A DNA stretch of 64,000 nucleotides from Diploptera punctata (taxonomy: Eukaryota; Arthropoda; Insecta; Blattodea; Blaberidae), in the NCBI GenBank assembly GCA_030220185.1, contig JASPKZ010002333.1, positions 1,462,899 to 1,526,898 on the forward strand, written 5' to 3'. How positions within the stretch are numbered: position 1 is the stretch's first letter; each line of letters opens with the position of its first letter. Under the pieces are notes generated by a model. It was given only the letters and a program-made list of their open reading frames with translations. It was not told where the DNA came from and searched no databases. Positions 34,880 through 45,236 of this stretch are shown here, one piece after another. The translations under genes and the position numbers were made by a program.

Positions 34880-35160
34880 TTTAAATCCTCAAAACCTGTC
34901 TTGTTCCAAACATTCTTTTCAGGCGAGAACAAAAGACACAGTCAGCAGAACAATTTTTTGAGATTATTGCAACCACATAACCAGGGATAGTTTGATATGA
35001 ATTTGAATTGAAATGTCCTGTGAAAATGTTACGGCCTTTATATTGAGTATTTAATTCAGTGAGAGGCTGTGTAGACCTACAATTTTCTATTAATATTATT
35101 TTATCTTGAAATGAAAGTGAATTAAACGGGTGTTGCAAAAGTTTTTCAATAGCACACATA
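34880..35160 (-). pseudogene. Probable hAT/ZMYM-like N-terminal fragment
   Basis: The 92-residue minus frame reads LLQHPFNSLSFQDKIILIEN, then RSTQPLTEL, FNSNSYQTIPGYV and CSADCVFCSRL. The order (PTPxL, then a W/Y segment, then FCxxC) resembles the zinc-finger region before the transposase core in ZMYM-like hAT proteins. Several key residues differ, and no core follows. Confidence 0.4.
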
Positions 35161-35690
35161 TTACAGGTTCATGATGCTGTTCCACCTCTGTTTGAACGTT
35201 CGCGGCAGAGCTACTAGCATGAGAGGATTCTTGGAAGCTCATCGCTAGCGAGCTTCTATACGATTCACTCATGACAAAATGCGGAATAATAAATTACAAG
35301 AATACTTCAAATTCATTATTTAGATTCACACTACATATTTGTCTAGTGGCAAGGTCATAATGAAATATAAATACAAACTATATACTATAAACAATTAAAC
35401 TAAATAAAAATTAATAAAACTGATATTTCAATACTGAGAGCAACGAACTGTACTTTTTTCTTTCAACATAGAATATAGCAATAAAGATGTGACTAGTCCT
35501 TAAGCATCCAAGCCATCAGGAACGGAAGATGTAATTTAGGAAACATCCGATAGGTGACACTAGAGTACAGATTTAACTTTAAATTATTTACTTATAAATT
35601 TATTTAAAATGAATTCAACATTTTAACGTAAGAATTTTATAATTTTAAATGATATTTAAAATAGTTTATTTTTGTAAAAATTATAGGGTA
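35161..35690. other. Intron DNA, nothing clear
   Basis: AT-rich; no element named. Confidence 0.45.
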
Positions 35691-35782
35691 GCGCCACATC
35701 CAGCACTTCCATTGATGCCTCGCCACTGGTAAGTGTATTGTGAAGAAAAAAAAGACAAGGTGAAATCTGGTGCTGGAACATA

Positions 35783-35891
35783 ACTAACTAACTCACTGGC
35801 TCTATTAAATCCATAGGTTTATGGCTGCATAGACATAAGCTCTCCATACATCTCTATCTTGAGTTAATGTTTTCCAATCATGCCTGTATAA
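35783..35891 (-). mobile_element. Short LINE-A 3' fragment with 15-bp target duplication
   Basis: Only 109 bases of the LINE-A 3' end are present, with the GTTA-type tail at the left (actaactaactcactggctc). It is flanked by tggtgctggaacata at 35768-35782 and 35892-35906. It lies inside the unclassified repeat related to 32895-33145. Confidence 0.9.
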
Positions 35892-35906
35892 TGGTGCTGG
35901 AACATA

Positions 35907-36375
35907 GCTTACTCTTATTAATACTAATGCTTTTGCCAAATTTAATCTATCCATCTGAAAAAATAATTGCTATCAGAAGTACAACATGCTTTTTCAGTAT
36001 ATTGAACTTATTATGAAGGAGTTCATAAATTTATCCAAGCACTTGGTGAAAAATCGAATTATTAAAGTTGTACTCCACAACCTTTCTTGATTCTACAGTT
36101 GAACATTTCTGAGAGATAAAGATCATCTGAACCAACATGTTGGACTCTTTCATCATTTTTAATGATCTTTTTCACCTCTGACTTGCATGTACTGATATGA
36201 TTATCATTAATATTTAAAGGGAGTGACACTACGAGGTTTATTTTAATTAATAAATGTAATTAGATTTAACACCTCATCTCATCTACAATTATAAGGTGAG
36301 GTATTAAATATAATCCTATTTATTAACTCAAGTGATTGCTTTTTTTAATTAACAATTTATAATTTTTTGATGTTT
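35907..36375. other. Intron DNA, nothing clear
   Basis: No exon. A small inverted pair at 36270-36305 (acacctcatctcatc / aaggtgaggtatt) is present. Confidence 0.4.
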
Positions 36376-36525
36376 TATTTATATTTTTCGCTTACATTAA
36401 AAACATGATCTTGGGTTCAATGGATAAACAATGATCTTGGGTTCAAATCCCGGTCTAAGCAAAAATGTTTCTCTTAAAACATTGATTTGCTTTTCAATGT
36501 AAGTAAAATAAATAAATATCCTCAA
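36376..36525 (+). mobile_element. tRNA-like SINE piece in inverted setting
   Basis: A box B-like GGTTCAAATCCC and gtctaagcaaaaatgtttct end a tRNA-like 3' half at 36430-36475. The left flank (tttatatttttcgcttacat) is roughly the inverse of the right flank (caatgtaagtaaaataaata), giving imperfect terminal inverted repeats like the palindromic SINE4. Confidence 0.5.
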
Positions 36526-36835
36526 CTCATGTCCTACTGACGGTCGAGTAGTGGGATCAGATGAGATTAGCCCCTATATGTAGAGTTCTGTGAATGACAC
36601 CTGATGCACCATCACAGACGCACATGAATGAAATGAAACTAAATGGATGAGATGAGTATGGAGAAATGGTGGAATGAAATTGTGGCAGGGGAAAATGGGA
36701 GAAACCCTGAGAAAACTTGCCCAAGCTCCATTTCGTCCATCACAAAACCCACATGGAGTGATCGAGACTCGATCTTGGGACCCCAGCGGTGAGAGACAAG
36801 CGTCTAACCACTTACACCATGGAGCTGCCTCCTAA
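36526..36835 (-). mobile_element. SINE7, tRNA-derived, minus
   Basis: On the minus strand, at 36755-36832, the head has gtggttagacgcttgtctct (box A-like) and gatcgagtctcgatcac (box B-like). The body at the left holds ggaaaatgggagaaaccctg on the plus strand. It is seen once in this window. Confidence 0.65.
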
Positions 36836-36843
36836 CAAATTAA

Positions 36844-36896
36844 AATAATAATAATAATAATATATATATATATATTATATATATATATATATATTT
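36844..36896. repeat. (AAT)n/(AT)n microsatellite
   Basis: A short AAT run passes into about 35 bases of AT dinucleotides. Confidence 0.95.
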
Positions 36897-36984
36897 AAGC
36901 TTTACTAGCTAAAAAAAGTAGTGTTAAAAAGAAAATAAAAATGGAAAATATTGTAATTACATTTCTTTAAAATGATCTTTTATC

Positions 36985-37370
36985 ATATCCATTCATTCAC
37001 AGGTCACAATCATATTCTTTTCTTCATATAATCTTGTGTATCTCCATTCCAGGGGCCGAATTTTAGACAAATCCCCCATCTATTTTGGTCATTCCATGTC
37101 TCCTCTTCCATCATTTTCATCCATCCAACTTATCTTCCCTTGAACATTCTTCTTAACTTGTTCTTCCCATCTATATTTTGTCTGACATCTTGATCTCTTT
37201 CTTCCTATTGTAATTTCAGTGCTTGTCTTGCTATCTTTTCAGTATTCATTTTTTAATGTGGCCATAGACCTACCATCTTAACCTATTATTTCATCTTGAT
37301 TTTTCCCCAATTTCAATTTTTTTTTTACTGTAGTGTTCTGTATTCTATCTCTTCATATCATATGTAATGC
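36985..37370 (-). mobile_element. LINE tail fragment
   Basis: The minus strand reads GRKRSRCQTKYRWEEQVKKN, then ISWMKMMEEETWNDQNRWG. This resembles the RPKxRWxDxVxxD...WxxxAxDRxxW end of non-LTR polyproteins. Frames are broken elsewhere. Confidence 0.6.
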
Positions 37371-37419
37371 CTCATTGATACTGCAACGTTATTTATGTTA
37401 GAATGATTGAAAGTCAAGT

Positions 37420-38050
37420 TTATTGGATGAGAGAATTTATATAGGAAGAACAAACAGGAGTTTTAACATCAGATTTAAAGAACATTTTCGAGACTTTATT
37501 CATGCAGAAGGAAAATCAAGCTATGCAAAACACGTTATCCATGAAGGACATCACATGTTAAATATTGAAAACACCCTAACAGTAATGCACAAAGAAAATA
37601 ATCCAGCGAAGATAAACGTACTCGAAGAGATGAAAATCATGAAAGCAGCTCACAACAACAACAATCTGATAAACGAAAATGAACCCAACACATGTATTAG
37701 TCATTCAAAATATCTCTGCAGGCAGAAGAATTACGAAGCTGCGTTTGTTGCTACACGTGATGTCATATAAGGCAGTGTATACTGTCAGCGTCCCACGTCC
37801 CATTCCCCTCTGCACTCATAGATAGCAGTGTCACATGCTCTATTCCTGCATAAACACGACTGTAGTGCCCTCCGTCAACAACTGCACTTATTCCTTAAAC
37901 GGGTAATAACCCCCTCTACCAGATCTTCAGTGAAACACCAGTTTTGAATCCTGCCAATGATGGGACAAGTCCCGAAAGCGCTACAGTTAAATAATTAATT
38001 AAGTTGCGGAGACGGACCTTTCAGGTGATATTCCATAATTTTATATTTTA
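37420..38050 (+). pseudogene. PLE-A 3' fragment (GIY-YIG domain end)
   Basis: The plus frame from 37423 carries IYIGRTNRSFNIRFKEHFRD, the second half of the GIY-YIG endonuclease signature of Penelope-like elements, then SSYAKHVIHEGH. After 37690 it departs from the other copies (an insert of about 220 bases). It rejoins at 37909 with cctctaccagatcttcagtg and the PLE-A 3' end (gacggacctttcaggtga). The reverse transcriptase part is missing. Confidence 0.85.
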
Positions 38051-38119
38051 ATTTTGAGAGAATTTGTAAATATCAACTTTTATAAGATTCATGATGTGTT
38101 CCGTTGAGGTTTATTCAAA

Positions 38120-38450
38120 ATTAATATAAAATTATAGAATATTCACCTGAAAGGTCCGTCTCCTCAACTTAATTATCATTTAACTGTAGCGCTTTCGGGA
38201 CTTGTCCCATCATCGGCAGGATTCAAAACTGGTGTTTCACTGAAGATCTGGTAGAGGGGGTTGCATGTATTTGGTTCGTTTTCGTTTATCAGGCTGTCGT
38301 TGTGAGCTGCTTTCATGATTTCCATCTCTTTGAGTACGTTTATCTTCGCTGGATTATTTTCTCTGTGCATTACTGTTAGGGTGTTTTCAATATTTAACAT
38401 GCGATGTCCTTCATGGATGACGTGTTTTGCATAGCTTGATTTACCTTCTG
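38120..38450 (-). pseudogene. PLE-A C-terminal end, minus copy
   Basis: This is the detached end of the minus PLE-A polyprotein: SSYAKHVIHEGHRMLNIENT, then a conserved coiled segment ending NPADDGTSPESATVK and a stop at 38178. Downstream, on the minus strand, are the PLE-A 3' bases tcacctgaaaggtccgtctc. The last codons overlap a hammerhead-like motif. Confidence 0.85.
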
Positions 38451-39793
38451 GGAAGAAATGGGGGAGCTCATTGGACACCCTAAACAGAACATATAAAACC
38501 TACATGAAACCAATTATAACATATGGAGCAGAAACAATAGTAACAGCTAAAGACACCACAATGAATAAACTAGAAATAATCCAGAACCGAATGCTAAGGT
38601 TAGTCACTGGAGCAGTAAAATCAACTAACACTGCAACTATGAGAATGTTCACAGGCAACCCCTCAATTAAAAATGAGATAGAAAAGAAATCCTGCATCAT
38701 GCACACAAAATTAGCAGCACTACCAAAAGCAATCCAACCTCAAAGCACAACACCCCAGATCTTAATCACACAACCTTCCTTTCTCCACAAAACTAGTAAT
38801 CTTTTCCAAAAACATAAATTAGATGCCAAAACTGAACCAACACCTCAAATACCAAGCCCATTAGATTACCAACTGTATAATGCAACCCTCTCAATAGACG
38901 AAATAATAAAGAAAAATGATACAAACCCATCAATAGCCAAACAAATGACCTTAGAAACTATTAGTACAAAGTTCCCAGAACCAGAGTGGCTAAGAGTCTT
39001 CACTGATGGCTCCAAAACCAAGAGTGAAAATGCTGGTGCAGGAATCTACTCCCATCTGTTTAGTCAATATGTTGCAGTAGGCACAAACAATACAGCCTTC
39101 GATGGTGAAGTAAAGGCCATAGAAGTAGCACTCCACAACCTCCTATTCCGAACAAAAATGTTTACAAAAGCTGTTATTCTGGCAGACTCTAAGGCCGCTA
39201 TACAAGCAATAACCTCCAACCAAACACCAGAAAATGAAACCATCTTGGAATGCCGTAAACTTCTGAAATACCTCAACAACCAAAATAAATTAATAGCCTT
39301 CCAGTGGATACCCTCACACATCGGAATAGTTGGCAATGAAATAGCTGATGGACTTGCCAAAAAGGGTACCAAAATACAGATAACAACCCACCCCAATTCA
39401 AACCTCCACAGAAAGATCGAAGAAATTAAGAAAGCATTCCAAATGGAAAACATGAAAGAAAACATTGCAACAGCCAGAGGGAAATCATGGGAAAAAATTG
39501 ATGAGCTATACACAGAAATAAAATATAAAGGCCGCAAAGAAGCAGTAGCAAAATTCAGACTGATGTCAGGACACGACTGCCTGGCTCACCACCTCCACAG
39601 AATAAACGTTTTCCAATCCGACAGATGTGTCATATGCAAAGACCCGGACCTGATCATGGACAAACACCACCTTCTAGTCTGTCCAGCTTTAAATCCAACT
39701 GCACAACACTCTAAGGACCTTGTTCGCTTGTACTGGGAAGCCAGAGAGAAAATGACTTAAGCGTCAAATCTCGCCATTAGAAAACAACAACAA
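38451..39793 (+). mobile_element. RNase H-bearing LINE nested in PLE-A, 63-bp flanking repeats
   Basis: The plus insert begins within a LINE polyprotein and ends in an A/C-rich tail (gaaaacaacaacaaca). The identical 63-base stretches 38388-38450 and 39794-39856 flank it, reading into PLE-A coding sequence on both sides. They fit a target-site duplication, unusually long for a LINE. Confidence 0.85.
38471..39760 (+). pseudogene. LINE polyprotein C-terminus: RNase H and zinc knuckle
   Basis: An uninterrupted frame of 429 codons. The nominal start is arbitrary because the element is 5'-truncated. Residues 1-50 are the end of the reverse transcriptase (ITYGAETIVTA, then KLEIIQNRMLRLVTGA). The RNase H domain follows with D179 (VFTDGSKT), E213 (FDGEVKAIE), D239 (LADSKAAIQ), H283 and D293 (PSHIGIVGNEIAD), all expected catalytic positions. 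A CCHC-like knuckle (CVICKDP, then HHLLVC) is near residue 400. An RNase H after the RT points to an I/Jockey-group LINE. The frame is intact, so the insertion is probably recent. Confidence 0.9.
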
Positions 39794-40912
39794 CAATATT
39801 TAACATGCGATGTCCTTCATGGATGACGTGTTTTGCATAGCTTGATTTACCTTCTGCGTGAATGAAGTCTCGAAAATGTTCTATGAATCTGATGTTAAAA
39901 CTCCTGTTTGTCCTTCCTATATAAAATTTGTTGCAGTCCTTACATGTCAGTTTATAAACTCCTTTGCTGTTGAAAATGTTATTTTCTTCAATGTTATTGT
40001 TTATTATGTTGTTTAATTTGTTAATGGTTCTGTATGCTATTTTTACGTTTTTATCGGCTTTCTTTAGTGCATTGGCTAATTTTGTCGTTTCTTTTCCTGT
40101 GTATGTAAGTGTTATCCATGTTTTCTTGTTGTTGTCAGATTCTTTTTCTAGTTTAGTTATGTTGGTTATGTTGTTCTTCCTTTTTTGTTTTTTTACGAGT
40201 TTATCTATGAATTCTTCATTATAGCCATTGGTTTTTGCCATATACTTAATGTAGTTGAGTTCTTGGATATAATTGCCTTTGCTTAATGGGAGTTTCAACA
40301 TTCTACTGACTAAGCTATTAAATGTACTAATTTTCTGTTGAAAAGGGTGTGTAGAATTTTTGTTTATGGCCAGAGCATTGTTTGTGGGTTTCCGGTAGAT
40401 AACCAATTTCTAGTTTATTGTTGTGTAGATTTTTGGTTATAGACAAATCTAAGTAGTTTATGCTGTTGTTAACTTCTATTTCTTCGGTGAAAGTGATTTT
40501 TTCATGCATGTTGTTTAAGTCTTGTAGTATTTCTTTTTCTTTTCTGTTTTCATTTTCATATATTACTAGTACATCATCGACATATCGTGTTATTAGTTTT
40601 ATGTTGAATTTGTGTATTAGTTCCTCAAAATGTTTATTTTCCAGTTCTTGTAGGAAGATTTCTGCCATTATTCCAGATGTAGGACTCCCCATCGGGATCC
40701 CGTCTTCTTGAATAAATAGTTCATTGTTAAATTGGAAGTAATTTTGCTTTATTGCTGTTGTTATTAGTTTGTTTAACTGATTGATATAGTTATCTTCAAG
40801 TTTACTGTCTGTTAGTTTTTGTTTTATTATGTTTGCTGTTTCGTTTATCGGGATATTAGTGTACAGGTTTTTTATGTCGAATGACGTCATTTTAGTATTC
40901 CTATTGATTTCT
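39777..40912 (-). pseudogene. PLE-A polyprotein, minus copy (RT and GIY-YIG)
   Basis: The first frame (40327-40890) begins in the reverse transcriptase with TSFDIKNLYTNIP (palm Asp), GIPMGSPTSG at residues 64-73 and YVDD at 103-106. A one-base insertion near 40396 shifts the frame. The next frame (39777-40406) continues through IYRKPTNNALAINKN, a Lys/Asn-rich linker and GVYKLTCKDCNKFYIGRTNR, the GIY-YIG endonuclease with its CxxC insert. Its last section lies at 38120-38450 beyond the nested LINE. Penelope-like elements combine exactly these two domains. Confidence 0.9.
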
Positions 40913-40925
40913 AAATATAAATAAA

Positions 40926-41975
40926 GATGATGTACTAGTAATATATGAAAATGAAAACAGAAAAGAAAAAGAAATACTACAAGACTTAAACAACATGCAT
41001 GAAAAAATCACTTTCACCGAAGAAATAGAAGTTAACAACAGCATAAACTACTTAGATTTGTCTATAACCAAAAATCTACACAACAATAAACTAGAAATCG
41101 GTATCTACCGGAAACCCACAAACAATGCTCTGGCCATAAACAAAAATTCTACACACCCTTTTCAACAGAAAATTAGTACATTTAATAGCTTAGTCAGTAG
41201 AATGTTGAAACTCCCATTAAGCAAAGGCAATTATATCCAAGAACTCAACTACATTAAGTATATGGCAAAAACCAATGGCTATAATGAAGAATTCATAGAT
41301 AAACTCGTAAAAAAACAAAAAAAGGAAGAACAACATAACCAACATAACTAAACTAGAAAAAGAATCTGACAACAACAAGAAAACATGGATAACACTTACA
41401 TACACAGGAAAAGAAACGACAAAATTAGCCAATGCACTAAAGAAAGCCGATAAAAACGTAAAAATAGCATACAGAACCATTAACAAATTAAACAACATAA
41501 TAAACAATAACATTGAAGAAAATAACATTTTCAACAGCAAAGGAGTTTATAAACTGACATGTAAGGACTGCAACAAATTTTATATAGGAAGGACAAACAG
41601 GAGTTTTAACATCAGATTCAAAGAACATTTTCGAGACTTCATTCACGCAGAAGGTAAATCAAGCTATGCAAAACACGTCATCCATGAAGGACATCGCATG
41701 TTAAATATTGAAAACACCCTAACAGTAATGCACAGAGAAAATAATCCAGCGAAGATAAACGTACTCGAAGAGATGGAAATCATGAAAGCAGCTCACAACG
41801 ACAGCCTGATAAACGAAAACGAACCAAATACATGCAACCCCCTCTACCAGATCTTCAGTGAAACACCAGTTTTGAATCCTGCCGATGATGGGACAAGTCC
41901 CGAAAGCGCTACAGTTAAATGATAATTAAGTTGAGGAGACGGACCTTTCAGGTGAATATTCTATAATTTTATATT
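40926..41975 (+). pseudogene. PLE-A polyprotein, plus copy (5'-truncated)
   Basis: It begins inside the reverse transcriptase at DDVLVIYENENRK. A one-base insertion in an A-run near 41324 shifts the frame. Then comes the linker and GIY-YIG (GVYKLTCKDCNKFYIGRTNR) and the end NPADDGTSPESATVK at 41922. It is nearly identical to the minus copy without the LINE. Being shorter at the 5' end, it acts as the inverted partial copy often seen beside Penelope elements. Confidence 0.9.
41878..41921 (+). ncRNA. Degraded hammerhead-like motif, PLE-A
   Basis: It has the order cctg, ccgatga, t, gggac-aa-gtccc stem, gaaa, gcgcta, cagt. This fits CUGANGA, stem II, GAAA, a very short stem III and a 3-bp stem I (CUG/CAG). 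The second core base is C instead of U, so activity is doubtful. It overlaps the end of the PLE-A coding frame. Inverse and direct copies are at about 38180-38223 and 37957-38000. Confidence 0.5.
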
Positions 41976-42044
41976 AATTTGTAAATATGTTTAGGAAATA
42001 CTATCAATCTTTCAACATTATATGTGTAATTAATAAATTACAAT

Positions 42045-42240
42045 AGAAAGTAACATTATGAGGCTCTTCTTAATAAATAAGGTGAATCTGGTCATCTTAC
42101 TTCATAAATACTTGATGTTTCATTTGAACCCATCCCTCTGTTGTGTAAGAGGCAACAATGTTGCTCCTAGGCCATAGCAATGGTGTAAGATGTGTTGAAA
42201 TGATACTATCTAAAACCAATTTAACAATCTAGACACATCT
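42045..42240 (-). mobile_element. PLE terminal remnant, minus
   Basis: Minus strand: tttatgaagtaagatgacc, then aagagcctcataatgttact. This is the same ending seen at 32640-32700 (ttatgaggtaagatgact, then aatctcataatgttact). No coding part is visible. Confidence 0.55.
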
Positions 42241-42276
42241 TCCAGTGCCCAGTGCTCTATGTGTTAATGAATCTAA

Positions 42277-42868
42277 GGCTCATATCTATGAACGCATTAG
42301 ACCATAAAAGTTGTTCTCAACATGTACTCTGCTGAGAAAGTTGCATCCAAATATGTTTTGCGTACTCAAGAATCTGTTCATGAAGCGATAATTGTCGAAA
42401 TTCCGTAAGCTACCTGGCGAGGTGACTTTGCAGAGAACGAATTGTGAGCAACCTGATGGGAACCGATGGTAACCGATGAACTTGAAACCTTGCTGCATGC
42501 CTTGCTGCTTTATCAAAAATGTCGGACCTTGAAGACTTCGATAGTGTTTCGAGGGATATGCTGAAGTAAGAGGAGGAATTTGATAGAGTCTACCAAAGAA
42601 TTCAACTGGAAGATTAGGAGAATTGGCGTAATATCGCACGATGCAGACGTCATTGTATACGGTTTTATTTGCGGAATGCAAGCATAAATGCGTTCCTATA
42701 GCAGACAAAAATAACGGAAGTGGTGAGAATTATGGGTAATTTCTTGCCAGGATTAACGAACACAAAACGACTTTCATGCATGACCAGTGAGTAACTCGCT
42801 AATTTGAACTTTGCATGTTTTCACGGAAAACTCAGCTCACCAGAGACTAATGTATTTGCATGCGGCCC
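42277..42868 (+). mobile_element. Harbinger-like element, copy 2
   Basis: It matches copy 1 (33188-33742) along its length, including MSDLEDFD at about 42521, IQLED and RNIARCRRHCIRFYLRNASI. The frame is broken by a frameshift and a stop. The ends are ggctcatatctatgaacgca and tttgcatgcggccc. The 3-bp flanks do not match cleanly. Confidence 0.6.
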
Positions 42869-42879
42869 TTTAATGTCTT

Positions 42880-43202
42880 TTCCAATCTTCCCAGTTACTT
42901 CATTGTCCTTCCTTCATTCTTATTTCCCTCATTATTGTTTTTTACCCTGAATCCAAATAACTTTTGTTCTCCCTCTCTCTTCAAGCTTTCAGGTGGCTTG
43001 GATGTGATATAAACTCATTTTTTATTTGAAATTAAGATTTGTTTCTTTTATGTTAGCCATTCAACACTTTTATTTTGTTGCTGTTGTTCTTTAAACATTG
43101 ACTCATATTCATAACCCTGTTAAATGTAGATATATCCCGTGTGAAAATATATAATATGATATAACCTGTAAATATAAATATTTTTTCTATTTATTATCAC
43201 AG
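42880..43202 (+). other. Intron 2 end with splice acceptor
   Basis: AT-rich sequence ending in ttattatcacag at 43191-43202, the acceptor for the next exon. No element seen. Confidence 0.6.
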
Positions 43203-43391
43203 AGTGTGCCAATGTTTCTACCAATAATGCGAGGGACATTGAATCTTCCTGCAGTGAGAGACCCAGAAGTTCTGGAACGTTTAGATCCAAATGGTCTCCT
43301 CAGTTTATGTCTTCGATATCAGCAGCATCTTGCATTATGTAGTGACTTGGTTGCATCTGAACAGGCACAGCTGGGTCACAAGGTGCGCGAT
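43203..43391 (+). CDS. BORCS5: BORCS5 third coding exon (residues 137-199)
   Basis: A phase 0 exon of 63 codons between the acceptor tatcacag and the donor GTAAGT at 43392. It encodes SVPMFLPIMRGTLNLPAV, then LERLDPNGLLSLCLRYQQHL and LGHKVRD. The vertebrate counterpart has the same order: a hydrophobic PxFxPLLxG segment, LEKLDxxxxxxLCLRYQxHL, then a helix of hydrophobic residues that packs with other BORC subunits. The choice of AG at 43201-43202 keeps the phase and the conserved residues. A later AG would not. Confidence 0.93.
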
Positions 43392-43589
43392 GTAAGTACA
43401 TATAAACTATAATATAATAAGAATTAGAAACTGACTGTCTGAGTATGTATGATAATGGATGAAATGATGAATAAATGAAGGTAGCAGGGATCAGATGAAT
43501 TCATGAATGGTTGGGATAAATGGGTGTTTATAGATAATATGTAAACATTAACAAAAATCCATTAATCTACACCCAAACAAATATGTTTA

Positions 43590-43668
43590 TTTTTTTAATG
43601 TTTTTATTATAAATATATAACATTTCTCGCTGAAGAACAAATTATATTTGAAGAGAAAAATATACATA
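43590..43668 (-). mobile_element. SINE4 tail, minus, left of Helitron
   Basis: The inverse SINE4 tail (atgtttttattataaatata, then attatatttgaagagaaaaa) stops at 43668, where the Helitron begins. The plus-sense tail appears directly after the Helitron, so the Helitron sits in a palindromic SINE4. Confidence 0.65.
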
Positions 43669-44307
43669 TCTAATACAAAAAAATGAATGTTTGCTTGTTT
43701 GTACTTTATGTACTGCCATACCGTTGATCCAATTGTGATGGGGCTTTTTGCAAAATGTTCAGGAGATTCCCGGGATGAACGTAGGCTATAAGAGAGTTGT
43801 GATACTCAACTCCTACACCCTTAAAAATTGCCCTTTGTAGTGGAAAATGTGAAAAAAGTAGCTCTTTGGACGCTTAAATGGCTTATGCTGCCTAAACCAT
43901 AACAAATACACAAAATTAATGTACACAGAATTGAATATCTCAAAAAGCTCTACAAAAAAGCCGGCAACAGCATATGTTTATCTCTTACGGATAACTCACA
44001 ATAACCATTTTTGTCTTTCATTGATGCTAAGAAGATCGAGACCAGTATGTAGATTCCTGTGCAAGCATAGCAGCACATGGCAGGTATTCTTTTACGGATA
44101 ACTCACAATAACGAATTTTGTCTTTTAGCTCATTTATGCCAAGAAGATTGAGATAAGTAGATTCCAGGGCAACAACAGGTAATCAGCACGGAGTATCTAA
44201 AGAATATAAATTTATAACAATTTTTGCTTTTACTCGTTCAATTAAACATAAAAGCACATTAATTTTCATTCAATTAGACGTAGCAGCGCATGCTGGGTAT
44301 TAGCTAG
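43669..44307 (+). mobile_element. Non-autonomous Helitron (639 bp)
   Basis: It starts TCTAATAC, followed by aaaaaaatgaatgtttgctt. It ends gggtattagCTAG, preceded by the small hairpin cagc-gcat-gctg. The flanks are A on the left and T on the right, the expected Helitron insertion dinucleotide. There are no terminal inverted repeats and no Rep/helicase frame. Two internal pieces repeat ttacggataactcacaataa (43985 and 44092), so part of the body is duplicated. Confidence 0.8.
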
Positions 44308-44860
44308 TATATTATATAATTTGTCCTTCAGTGAAAAATGTTAAATTTTAAATAAAAACATCGGAAGAAGCTCTTCTGGCTTTATAAAGTAATGTTAAAA
44401 TTCCCATTAAAAGTCTTGTTAAATAAGAAGCCACCATTTGTGTGTGTCAAGTAAGGTTCATAGCATATCATGCTCTTGGGAATTGCAATGTATGAGAAAA
44501 AAATTTATATTTAGGTTGGAGGCATAGGATAACTCAGATAGTAGAAAATATTACCTCAGTATAGGGATATGTGGAGAACTTATGTCTGCATTGCCATGAA
44601 CCTATGGATTTGAAACTGCCATTGAGTTAATTATATAATTATGAGGCCAGAGAGCATTAGCATATAAAGCTAAAGGTCCTGGGTTAAAATTCCAGTCTCG
44701 ACACATATTTTTCTTAAATATATGTAATATGCCAGTACGGCTCTTTTCGATGTTTTTATTATTCATTTCATACATCTCAATGATGGATAAATCATATTTG
44801 AAGAGAAAAAATTATACGCTGAGACCGGGACTTGAACCCGGAACCCTTCATTAATTAATT
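44308..44860 (+). mobile_element. SINE4 cluster split by a LINE-A fragment
   Basis: A plus SINE4 tail and linker (tttgtccttcagtgaaaaat; cttgttaaataagaagccac) leads to a tRNA-like head that begins ggataactcagatagtaga near 44527. A LINE-A fragment (about 44550-44640) interrupts it. The head resumes as gagcattagcatataaagct at 44652-44706. A second tail piece in minus sense ends at 44860 with the inverse head gagaccgggacttgaacccg. Confidence 0.65.
44550..44640 (+). mobile_element. LINE-A 3' fragment in SINE4
   Basis: It matches the end of LINE-A at about 13170-13255 (ggagaacttatgtctgcatt, then ccatgaacctatgg, then gccattgagtta). It lies within the tRNA-like head of SINE4. The target duplication is not clear. 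Confidence 0.7.
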
Positions 44861-44864
44861 TTAG

Positions 44865-44960
44865 TTGTGTTTTTGACTCACCTCATATTTCTTGATTTTT
44901 ATGCAAACCTAGGTTTTGTCAGATTAATTAAAATAAAACTCATAACATTATTTCCTACAT
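44865..44960 (-). mobile_element. PLE-B terminal remnant, minus
   Basis: Minus strand: aaaacctaggtttgcataaa, then atcaagaaatatgaggtgag. This matches the plus sequence at 49531-49575 downstream of the PLE-B hammerhead-like motif. Only the 3' half is present. Confidence 0.65.
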
Positions 44961-45236
44961 ATATTTAATATGTAATATATATTTTTTCTTCAAATATGTT
45001 TATTTTTTGTTCACTTATCTATCCACTCTTGCCTGTGTTGTTTCTTGGATTTAATTCTATCTGAATTCTAGCATTTTATGTGCTTCTTCTACTATTATTT
45101 GGAGAACTAATCAGATATTCATATTTTGTAGTGATTTTTAAATGAGTTTAATTCAGAGCATTTTTCTCAGTGGTGACTTTTGCAAACTCTCTAAATATAT
45201 ACATAGGCCTCATTTGTAATATTTTCTTATGTGCAG

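Larger units (their letters stand above)
38074..41975. mobile_element. Head-to-head PLE-A complex
   Basis: Two PLE-A copies share one unit: minus (38120-38450 plus 39857-40912) and plus (40926-41975), meeting head to head near 40912-40926. The arms are nearly identical at the nucleotide level (for example the 3' ends at 38145-38240 and 41850-41945), so they are an inverted pair, not two old insertions. A candidate 13-bp target duplication, aatttgtaaatat, lies at 38061-38073 and 41976-41988. The minus copy was later split by a LINE at 38451-39793. Confidence 0.8.
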
